A stretch of DNA of 28,474 nucleotides from Hominenteromicrobium sp964531265. GTDB taxonomy: Bacteria > Bacillota > Clostridia > Oscillospirales > Acutalibacteraceae. The translations under genes were made by a program, and so were the position numbers. Below the pieces are notes generated by a model. It was not told the DNA's origin and did no database searches. It saw nothing but the letters and a program-made list of their open reading frames with translations. How positions within the stretch are numbered: the first letter of the stretch is position 1; each line of letters opens with the position of its first letter. Shown here piece after piece: positions 22,864 through 28,474 of the stretch. Location: assembly GCA_964531265.1 (NCBI GenBank), contig CAZHDW010000023.1, positions 1 through 28,474 on the forward strand, in the 5' to 3' direction.

Positions 22864-24255
22864 TCAGAATTCAATGCGTGCAGCAATGTAAGCTTCAAGA
22901 TCTTCAATGCGGATGCGCTCCTGCTCCATTGTATCACGGTCACGAACCGTTACGCAGCCGTCGTTCTCACTGTCAAAGTCATAAGTAATGCAGAACGGAG
23001 TACCGATCTCATCTTCACGGCGGTAACGCTTACCGATGGAGCCGGTCTCATCAAAGTCGACCATGAACTTCTTTGCAAGGCTGTTATATACCTCCATAGC
23101 CTTCTCAGAAAGCTTCTTGGAAAGCGGAAGCACTGCTGCCTTGTACGGAGCGATTGCCGGATTGAGGTGCAGAACAACACGTGTGTCGTTCTTTTCTGCG
23201 TCGAGAACCTCCTCGTCATATGCCTCGCACAGAAGTGCAAGCACTGTACGGTCGAGGCCATAGGTGGACTCGATAATGAACGGAATAAACTTCTCGTTTG
23301 TCTCCGGATCGAGATATTCCATCTTCTGTCCGCTGTATTCCTGATGACGTGTAAGGTCGAAATTGGTACGGTTGTGTGTACCGTTGATCTCGCCCCAGCC
23401 GAACGGGAACAGGAACTCTATGTCACATGCTGCCTTAGCATAATGAGCAAGCTTCTCATGGTCATGGTAACGCAGATGCTCTGCCGGCAGGCCGAGATCC
23501 TCAAAATACTGCTTACCGTAGGCCTTGAAGAAATCATACAGCTCGGAGTCAGTGCCCTCTTTGCAGAAGGTCTGGAACTCCATCTGCTCGAACTCTATTG
23601 TACGGAAGGTGAAGTTACCCGGGGTGATCTCATTTCTGAATGCCTTACCGATCTGACCGATGCTGAACGGAAGCTTTGCACGCATTGTGCGCTGAACATT
23701 CAGGAAGTTTACGTATTCACCCTGAGCATTCTCCGGACGGAGGTAAATTGTGCTCTTGCTGTTATTTGTAACACCGCGGAAGGTCTGGAACATCAGGTTG
23801 AATTCGCGGATATCGGTGAAATTGTGCTTGCCGCAATTTGGGCAGGGAATGTGATGATCCTTAATATACTGGAACATCTCTTCCTTTGTCATACCGTCTG
23901 CATGTGCTTCGGGGTCAAAATCATCTATAAGGTTATCTGCTCTGTGACGCATTTTGCACTCTTTACAGTCGAGCAGCGGATCGGAGAACGATGCGACATG
24001 GCCGCTGGCCTCCCATACTCTCGGATGCATCAGGATGTCTGCATCCACCTCGTAGCTGTTCTTTCTCTCCTGAATAAAGCGCTTTCTCCATGTGTCCTTA
24101 ACATTGTTTTTCAGTCTTGCACCCAGCGGGCCGTAGTCCCATGTATTTGCAAGGCCGCCGTAAATATCGCTGCCCGGGAAAATAAAGCCCCTTGTTTTGC
24201 ACATGGCAACTATTTTCTCCATGCTCTTCTCTTCGGGTTTCAATGTACAGTTCAT
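22864..24255 (-). CDS. glyS: Glycyl-tRNA synthetase (alpha2 type)
   Basis: This class II synthetase charges tRNA-Gly. At 463 residues it is the homodimeric bacterial/archaeal-like form. The ATG at 24255 has AAGGAG nine bases upstream; the frame is open 12 codons further without a site. Visible parts are FPGSDIYGGLANTWDYGPLG (motif 1 region), a zinc-like set CKECKMRH and CPNCGK, LRPENAQGEYVNF and FSIGQIGKAFRNEITP (motif 2 region, ATP and glycine binding), ESTYGLDRTVLALL (motif 3 Arg), and the C-terminal anticodon-binding domain from about 355 (LNPAIAPYKAAVLPL). All catalytic motifs are intact. In Bacillus the glyQS genes sit beside recO; here a different GlyRS type lies about 17 kb away. I see no T-box. 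Confidence 0.96.
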   Translation of the reverse strand: MNCTLKPEEKSMEKIVAMCKTRGFIFPGSDIYGGLANTWDYGPLGARLKNNVKDTWRKRFIQERKNSYEVDADILMHPRVWEASGHVASFSDPLLDCKECKMRHRADNLIDDFDPEAHADGMTKEEMFQYIKDHHIPCPNCGKHNFTDIREFNLMFQTFRGVTNNSKSTIYLRPENAQGEYVNFLNVQRTMRAKLPFSIGQIGKAFRNEITPGNFTFRTIEFEQMEFQTFCKEGTDSELYDFFKAYGKQYFEDLGLPAEHLRYHDHEKLAHYAKAACDIEFLFPFGWGEINGTHNRTNFDLTRHQEYSGQKMEYLDPETNEKFIPFIIESTYGLDRTVLALLCEAYDEEVLDAEKNDTRVVLHLNPAIAPYKAAVLPLSKKLSEKAMEVYNSLAKKFMVDFDETGSIGKRYRREDEIGTPFCITYDFDSENDGCVTVRDRDTMEQERIRIEDLEAYIAARIEF

Positions 24256-24273
24256 TTTTATTAGCTCCTTCCA

Positions 24274-24290
24274 TGCCGCTGGCTGCGGCA
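24274..24290 (-). other. Short hairpin in the glyS leader
   Basis: TGCCGC (24274-24279) and GCGGCA (24285-24290) form a perfect 6-bp stem with a 5-base loop, about 20 bases upstream of the glyS ATG and just before its ribosome site. There is no T-run, so it is not a terminator. It may protect the 5' end or affect translation. Confidence 0.45.
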
Positions 24291-24305
24291 CTCTGTGATA
24301 AAACT

Positions 24306-24334
24306 ATCATACCATTTTTCAATGTGGTACGCAA
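24306..24334 (-). promoter_or_regulatory. Promoter for glyS
   Basis: Minus strand: -35 TTGCGT (24329-24334), 17-base spacer, -10 TATGAT (24306-24311) preceded by TGG, an extended -10. The leader is only about 45 bases, too short for a T-box. Confidence 0.65.
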
Positions 24335-24386
24335 TCTCCGTTCAATAGAAAATAACACCAAAAACACAAATTTTTCCGTCAAAAGG

Positions 24387-24415
24387 TAGACAAGTCAAAA
24401 AAACGCGGATATAAT
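24387..24415 (+). promoter_or_regulatory. Promoter for the ThuA-like gene
   Basis: -35 TAGACA (24387-24392), 17-base spacer, consensus -10 TATAAT (24410-24415), divergent from the glyS promoter. Confidence 0.7.
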
Positions 24416-24482
24416 AGTGGCGGAAAGTGCCGACTGTATGTCGGCCGATAACGGGAATACGCACGGCAGAAAGGAAATTACT

Positions 24483-25205
24483 ATGGCTATCAGAGTTACC
24501 GTATGGAACGAGTATCGACACGAAAAGGAATCTGAAAAGGTCGCTGAAATTTACCCGAAGGGTATTCACGGCTGCATCGCAGATTTTCTTGAAGCAAACG
24601 GCATGGATGTCAAGACCGCTACACTTGACGAGCCGGAGCACGGCCTCACAGAGGAAGTGCTGAACAACACCGATGTCCTCATGTGGTGGGGACACATGGC
24701 TCATCATCTTGTGGATGACGAGATCGTAGAGCGCGTACACAAGCGCGTTATGGAGGGCATGGGCCTCATCGTTCTCCACTCCGGTCATGCCTCCAAGATC
24801 TTCCACAAGGTCTGCGGCACAACCTCCCTTGACCTTAAGTGGAGAGAGAACAACGAAATGGAGATCATGTGGGTGGTCGACCCCGCACATCCCATTGTTG
24901 ACGGCCTCGATGAGAAGATTGTCATTCCGCATGAGGAGACCTACGGTGAGCACTTCAACATTCCGGCACCGGACGAGCTGGTATTCATAAGCTGGTTCGA
25001 GGGCGGCGAGGTATTCCGCAGCGGCTGCTGCTTCCACCGCGGCAAGGGCAAGATCTTCTACTTCAAGCCCGGTCACGAGACCTTCCCGATCTACCACATG
25101 CCCGAGGTACAGAAAGTGCTTACAAACGCCGTAAAGTGGGCTGCTCCGGTCAATATGCCGAAGCTTACAACAGGCCATGTTCCGACTCCGTTTGTACAGA
25201 AATAA
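24483..25205 (+). CDS. ThuA-like (trehalose utilisation family) protein
   Basis: This 240-residue soluble protein has a ThuA-like, glutamine-amidotransferase-like fold. The ATG at 24483 has AAAGGA eight bases upstream. Family features are IRVTVWNEYRHE at the start, YPKGIHGCIADFL, DVLMWWGHMAHHLVDDEIV, GMGLIVLHSGHASKIF, the P-H-P-I-V-x-G-L stretch and GRGKGKIFYFKPGHETFP-type C-terminal elements. ThuA was named in rhizobial trehalose utilisation, and many relatives act on sugars or have unknown activity, so the substrate cannot be given. It is monocistronic with its own promoter and terminator. No sugar transporter or dehydrogenase lies beside it. Confidence 0.85.
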   Translation: MAIRVTVWNEYRHEKESEKVAEIYPKGIHGCIADFLEANGMDVKTATLDEPEHGLTEEVLNNTDVLMWWGHMAHHLVDDEIVERVHKRVMEGMGLIVLHSGHASKIFHKVCGTTSLDLKWRENNEMEIMWVVDPAHPIVDGLDEKIVIPHEETYGEHFNIPAPDELVFISWFEGGEVFRSGCCFHRGKGKIFYFKPGHETFPIYHMPEVQKVLTNAVKWAAPVNMPKLTTGHVPTPFVQK

Positions 25206-25209
25206 GAGT

Positions 25210-25255
25210 AAAAAATCATCCCGGAGGATATTCCGTATCCTCCGGGATATTTTTA
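25210..25255. terminator. Strong bidirectional terminator
   Basis: A perfect 13-bp stem ATCCCGGAGGATA (25218-25230) / TATCCTCCGGGAT (25236-25248) with loop TTCCG has ATTTTTAT on the plus side and GATTTTTT on the minus side. It serves both the ThuA-like gene and the convergent HTH-ADP-ribosylglycohydrolase gene. Confidence 0.88.
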
Positions 25256-26833
25256 TATCCGACCTATATGCTTCATCGTCTGCTTTACTCTGTCCGAGAC
25301 CCTGACAGTGCCAACTCCGAAAATAGACGTATGCAGTGTATCGTTTATCGGATCGGTCCACACAGCATCTATGCTCTCAATGCCCTTGGCAGCACCCAGC
25401 ACGGAGCCAACCGTTGCGCCGTTGCAGTCGGTATCAAAGCCCGTTTCCACCGCCATGCACAGCGATTTTCCCATATCCCCACCGCCGTACAGCAGCGAAG
25501 CCGCGACTATCATGGCGTTGGATATGGTATGGCACCAGTCATGCGCGGAATGCTCATCATATCTGCTGTGGATATCCGCAAAGCAGTCCTTCTGCGAAAC
25601 ACCGCTCTCGTACTCCGCAATAACATCGCTCACCGCCTCATAAAGCCTCGAGGTGTGCGGTATCTGCGCAAGACCCTCCTCTATTATCAGCTTGATGTCC
25701 TCCGTACAGAACGCGGCCGATATCATTGCAGCAGCAAACATTTCGCCGTAGATTCCGTTTTTAATATGGGATATTGAAGCATCCCTGAAGGCCATGTCAG
25801 CGGCAAGCTCCGGATTTCCGGGATTGATATATCCGAAGTAGTCGCCGCGTATCTGTGCGCCTATCCACTCACGGTACGGATTCTTATATTCAGCAGACTC
25901 CGGCGGCTCAAAGCCCTTAACAAAATTGCAGTACGCCACTCGCTCGGCCGTACAGTAGGCGTCCTTGCCCTGAAGATCGAGCCACGCACGCGAAACATCA
26001 TACGGAGTGAAATCCCTGCCGTACTTTTCTATTATCTCCTGTGCCATAACGGTGTAATTCGTGTCATCATCCACTGGCATACCGTCCACCCTGTCGGCAT
26101 AGCATCTGTTTGCAAAGCGATATTTATACTTATTCAGTATGTCGTCGTTGAGGTCGCTGTAACGGATGTATCTGTGCATCGGATAGTTCCCTGTTTCCTT
26201 TAAAAAAGGTATCAGCTCGTCCGTTCTTATGCCCTCCACAGTCTTACCGAGAAGACAGCCGCACATTCTGCCCATCCATGCGCCGTGTACACGGCTTTCG
26301 AGCTTAGCTTTGTCGACCCCGGTCAGCGACTCGCTGTCCCGCCTTAAAGCCCTTATCTCTTCAAGCGTCGAGGGCTCGGTGTATTTATAGCCTTTAACGG
26401 TCTTCGCATTGATAACAACATCGAAGAGCACATCTCCAAGTCGCTTCTTTATCTCGTCCTTCGGAAGCCTTGACACGGCGAAAAAAACATCCGCGTACGC
26501 CGCTATATCAAGCCCCTCCTCGACCGATTGCTGATACTCCGTCAGCAGATTCGATTCGTACGACTCCCACTCATGGATATTCGCATACTTCGGCTTCAAT
26601 TTTCTCGTAAAATCCAGTTCCTCCGTAATACGTGTATCGCTGTCGAGCACAAGTGAATCAAGTGAAATATCAAAATGCTTTGCTATTTTGATAAGGTTTT
26701 CGAGCTCCGGCACGGATGCATCGCTCTCCCACTTCTGTATAGACTGGCGCGAAACTCCGAACAACGCGCCGAATTCCTCCTGCGACATATTCGCACTCAT
26801 GCGCAGCTTGCTTATCATATTGCTGATTGCCAT
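25253..26833 (-). CDS. XRE-type HTH fused to ADP-ribosylglycohydrolase
   Basis: This 526-residue two-domain protein begins with an XRE/Cro helix-turn-helix (about 5-62, MSQEEFGALFGVSRQSIQKWE). A mostly helical linker (about 70-180) follows, then an ADP-ribosylglycohydrolase (DraG/ARH) domain from about 181 (RVHGAWMGRMCGCLLGKTVEG). ARH metal-ligand motifs are seen as PVDDDTNYT (254-261) and GFDTDCNGAT (465-474), so the two-metal site looks complete. Known ARH enzymes remove ADP-ribose from proteins or small molecules. The HTH suggests DNA binding tied to an ADP-ribosyl ligand or modification, which is an inference. The ATG at 26833 has GGAGGTG upstream. It has its own promoter (26855-26883) and an inverted repeat just above it that could be its operator. 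Confidence 0.87.
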   Translation of the reverse strand: MAISNMISKLRMSANMSQEEFGALFGVSRQSIQKWESDASVPELENLIKIAKHFDISLDSLVLDSDTRITEELDFTRKLKPKYANIHEWESYESNLLTEYQQSVEEGLDIAAYADVFFAVSRLPKDEIKKRLGDVLFDVVINAKTVKGYKYTEPSTLEEIRALRRDSESLTGVDKAKLESRVHGAWMGRMCGCLLGKTVEGIRTDELIPFLKETGNYPMHRYIRYSDLNDDILNKYKYRFANRCYADRVDGMPVDDDTNYTVMAQEIIEKYGRDFTPYDVSRAWLDLQGKDAYCTAERVAYCNFVKGFEPPESAEYKNPYREWIGAQIRGDYFGYINPGNPELAADMAFRDASISHIKNGIYGEMFAAAMISAAFCTEDIKLIIEEGLAQIPHTSRLYEAVSDVIAEYESGVSQKDCFADIHSRYDEHSAHDWCHTISNAMIVAASLLYGGGDMGKSLCMAVETGFDTDCNGATVGSVLGAAKGIESIDAVWTDPINDTLHTSIFGVGTVRVSDRVKQTMKHIGRI

Positions 26834-26854
26834 AACAGCACCTCCCTAAGGCTA

Positions 26855-26883
26855 ATTATATCCGCAAATTTCCCCACGTGCAA
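26855..26883 (-). promoter_or_regulatory. Promoter for the HTH-ADP-ribosylglycohydrolase gene
   Basis: Minus strand: -35 TTGCAC (26878-26883), 17-base spacer, consensus -10 TATAAT (26855-26860). Confidence 0.7.
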
Positions 26884-26893
26884 TACACCATCG

Positions 26894-26910
26894 GTTGCAA
26901 TTTGCGCAAC
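26894..26910. promoter_or_regulatory. Possible operator: inverted repeat above the HTH gene promoter
   Basis: GTTGC (26894-26898), 7 bases, GCAAC (26906-26910). TGCAAT within it (26896-26901) recurs at 26879-26884, across the -35. The position suits autoregulation by the XRE domain encoded just downstream. No experiment or family consensus supports it. Confidence 0.35.
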
Positions 26911-26944
26911 TCGCGGTTGTCAGGCATATGTACCATATCAAGCC

Positions 26945-26973
26945 TTGATTTCTCCTGCTTTGAATGATAAAAT
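26945..26973 (+). promoter_or_regulatory. Promoter for rlmD
   Basis: -35 TTGATT (26945-26950), 17-base spacer, -10 TAAAAT (26968-26973), about 35 bases before the ATG at 27010. Confidence 0.65.
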
Positions 26974-27009
26974 CATACCATAAAAGAGAGTGCGCGAAAG
27001 GGGTATTTT

Positions 27010-28218
27010 ATGCTTGCTCAAAACGAAAATCGCTGTCCATACAGCAAAAAGTGCGGTGGATGCCAATTACAAAACCTCAGCTACGAGGCACAGCTGGAGT
27101 GGAAAAATCGCCTTTGCATAAAGCTTTTGGGCCGATTTGCCCATGTAGAGCCGATAATCGGTATGAAAACACCGTATCATTACAGAAACAAGGTGCAGGC
27201 TGCCTTCGGCACAACTCGCTCCGGCAGGATAATCTCCGGCATATACCAGAGCAGCACCCATAATATAGTGGCGGTGGATAGCTGTATGACGGAGGATAAA
27301 ACCGCCGACAGCATTATTCTGGACGTGCGCAAGCTGATAGCGGATTTCAAGCTGACCACCTATAACGAGGTGACGGGGCGCGGATTTTTGCGCCATGTGC
27401 TCGTAAAAAGAGGCTTTTCCACAGATGAAATAATGGTGGTGCTCGTCACGGGAACACCGGTATTCCCGGCAAAGAATAATTTTGTAAAGGCACTGCTCAA
27501 AAAACACCCGGAGATTACCACGATTATCCAGAACGTGAATGATAAATTCACCTCCATGCTGCTCGGGCCGAACGAAAAGGCACTGTATGGCCCGGGGTAC
27601 ATAACCGATATACTGTGCGGACTGAAATTCCGCATATCCGCCAAATCCTTCTACCAGATAAACCCGGTGCAGACCGAGGTGCTTTACGGCAAGGCGATAG
27701 AATTTGCACAGCTCACCGGCAAGGAGACCGTGATAGACGCCTACTGCGGCATAGGCACAATAGGCATGGTTGCCGCGCCAAATGCAGGACAGGTGCTCGG
27801 CGTTGAGGTGAATCGCGACGCTGTGCGCGACGCCATAGTGAACGCAAAAATAAATCACATGAAAAATATTAGGTTCATCTGCGCAGATGCAGGTGAATTC
27901 ATGGTGGAAATGGCCTCTGCCGGCGAGCAGTGCGATGTGCTCCTCATGGATCCGCCTCGCGCGGGCAGTGATGAGGCATTCCTCTCCTCCGCCGTGACAC
28001 TTTCGCCGAAGCGCATAGTGTATGTCTCATGCAACCCGGAAACCCTTGCACGAGACCTTAAGTATCTTACCGCTCACGGCTACAGCGTAAATAAAATCCA
28101 GCCCGTGGACATGTTCCCCCACACAAACCATGTCGAGACGGTTGTCTTGCTTTCCAAGGGAGAGGTTGACTCAAAAAAGGTGCGTGTGGAGTTCTCTTTG
28201 GAAGATATGGATATGTAA
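27010..28218 (+). CDS. rlmD: 23S rRNA (uracil-C5)-methyltransferase, RlmD/RlmCD type, with truncated C-terminal tail
   Basis: The enzyme uses S-adenosylmethionine to make 5-methyluridine in 23S rRNA. The ATG at 27010 has AAAGGGG upstream. The protein has 402 residues. The iron-sulfur cluster cysteines are CPYSKKCGGC (C9, C15, C18) plus C92. Later elements are KSFYQINPVQTEVLY, AYCGIGTIGM (SAM site), LMDPPRAG, and VSCNPETLARD with the catalytic Cys. The catalytic part is complete. It ends KVRVEFSLEDMDM-stop. I recall these last residues as the start of a further C-terminal tail of about 75 residues common in Clostridia, and that tail does follow in frame after the TAA (28219-28443). So the enzyme may be shortened by a stop codon or joined to foreign DNA. 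Confidence 0.92.
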   Translation: MLAQNENRCPYSKKCGGCQLQNLSYEAQLEWKNRLCIKLLGRFAHVEPIIGMKTPYHYRNKVQAAFGTTRSGRIISGIYQSSTHNIVAVDSCMTEDKTADSIILDVRKLIADFKLTTYNEVTGRGFLRHVLVKRGFSTDEIMVVLVTGTPVFPAKNNFVKALLKKHPEITTIIQNVNDKFTSMLLGPNEKALYGPGYITDILCGLKFRISAKSFYQINPVQTEVLYGKAIEFAQLTGKETVIDAYCGIGTIGMVAAPNAGQVLGVEVNRDAVRDAIVNAKINHMKNIRFICADAGEFMVEMASAGEQCDVLLMDPPRAGSDEAFLSSAVTLSPKRIVYVSCNPETLARDLKYLTAHGYSVNKIQPVDMFPHTNHVETVVLLSKGEVDSKKVRVEFSLEDMDM

Positions 28219-28443
28219 GATTTTCAGGACAGTGCAACCTACACACAGATTAAGGACTATGTATTGGAACATAGCGGATTAAAGGTATCAAACCTGTATA
28301 TCTCACAGATTAAGCGGAAATGTGGGATTGAGGTAGGCAAAAACTATAATCTGCCAAAGTCTGAAGATAGTAGACAACTACAGTGTCCACCGGAGAAAGA
28401 GAATGCAATCCGAGAAGCGTTTGAGTATTTTGGACTAATTTAA
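28219..28443 (+). pseudogene. In-frame C-terminal tail of an RlmD-type methyltransferase, separated by a TAA stop
   Basis: Directly after the rlmD TAA the same frame stays open for 74 codons (DFQDSATYTQIKDYV..., SNLYISQIKRKCGIEVG, YNLPKSEDS, QCPPEKENAIREAFEYFGLI, then TAA 28441-28443). From memory this is the small tail domain found at the C-terminus of many Clostridia RlmD proteins and as loose pieces in mobile elements. It has no start codon or ribosome site of its own near the joint. G or C ends 29 of 74 codons, against 22 of 30 in a stretch of the rlmD body just before, so its base use differs sharply. It is either a nonsense-split domain or the edge of an inserted element. Confidence 0.6.
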
Positions 28444-28474
28444 GGAGCTACAACGAACATACAACAGTTTTGGT
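28444..28474. other. Window end, unassigned
   Basis: These 31 bases follow the tail stop. AAGGAG overlaps that stop (28442-28447), so another gene might start just beyond the window, but no start codon is visible. Confidence 0.2.

Noticed and set aside
22237..24264. Long plus-strand open frame of about 675 codons opposite glyS
   Set aside because: It is antisense to an intact GlyRS with all class II motifs and crosses two minus-strand genes and their gap. The translation is Cys/His/Leu-rich and unlike a real protein.
24256..24305. T-box or riboswitch in front of glyS
   Set aside because: The promoter lies about 50 bases from the start codon, leaving only a small 6-bp hairpin and no T-box sequence.
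24342..25361. Minus-strand open frame of about 339 codons opposite the ThuA-like gene
   Set aside because: It runs across a strong terminator and the end of the neighbouring gene, and mirrors the ThuA-like coding sequence.
1..28474. CRISPR array, insertion sequence or complete prophage
   Set aside because: I saw no regularly spaced repeats, transposase, integrase or phage structural genes in either strand. Mobile-DNA signs are limited to the two window edges.

Overview
This window looks like chromosomal DNA of a spore-forming, Gram-positive Clostridia member, probably near Ruminococcaceae/Oscillospiraceae (an inference from gene content, with no database check). The support is: an alpha2-type glycyl-tRNA synthetase, a cysteine T-box, the Firmicutes order yqfC-yqfD-phoH-ybeY-dgkA-era-(yqzL-like)-recO, a ylbJ-type sporulation gene, TTGACA/TATAAT promoters with 17-bp spacers, and strong AAGGAG ribosome binding sites.

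Layout. 1-300: two tandem tRNA-Arg(CCU)-like 5' halves on the minus strand behind a good promoter. Each keeps the D-arm and a CTCCTAA anticodon loop, then stops fitting a tRNA. 300-1930: a lipoprotein polysaccharide deacetylase, then a GH39-like glycoside hydrolase gene with its middle deleted. 1996-10968 (minus): a TPM-domain membrane protein, mutS2, recO, a small yqzL-like gene, era, undecaprenol/diacylglycerol kinase, ybeY, phoH, yqfD and yqfC. This is the conserved ribosome-assembly, DNA-repair and sporulation neighbourhood. 11047-13341 (plus): ylbJ and an SLC13-like ion transporter. 13406-15831 (minus): a T-box-controlled cysE-cysS operon. 15862-20543 (minus): an MFS exporter, an unusually long PRPP synthetase and a GH42 beta-galactosidase. 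20719-22040 (plus): a small four-cysteine protein overlapping a DUF3810-type membrane metallopeptidase. 22126-24255 (minus): glyS followed by a membrane protein of unknown function. 24483-25205 (plus): a ThuA-like protein. 25253-26833 (minus): an XRE-HTH domain fused to an ADP-ribosylglycohydrolase. 27010-28218 (plus): an RlmD-type 23S rRNA uracil methyltransferase, followed in frame after a TAA stop by a 74-codon, compositionally different tail.

How they work together: most of the window is housekeeping (translation, rRNA maturation, repair, cysteine supply, PRPP supply) plus mother-cell sporulation membrane proteins. The less ordinary parts are the two edges, where a broken tRNA pair and a split rRNA methyltransferase tail both look like scars or borders of mobile DNA. 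Others are the HTH-ADP-ribosylglycohydrolase fusion with a possible operator, a possible shared bidirectional sigma-E-type promoter between yqfC and ylbJ, and the internally deleted glycosidase. I found no CRISPR array, insertion sequence or complete mobile element.
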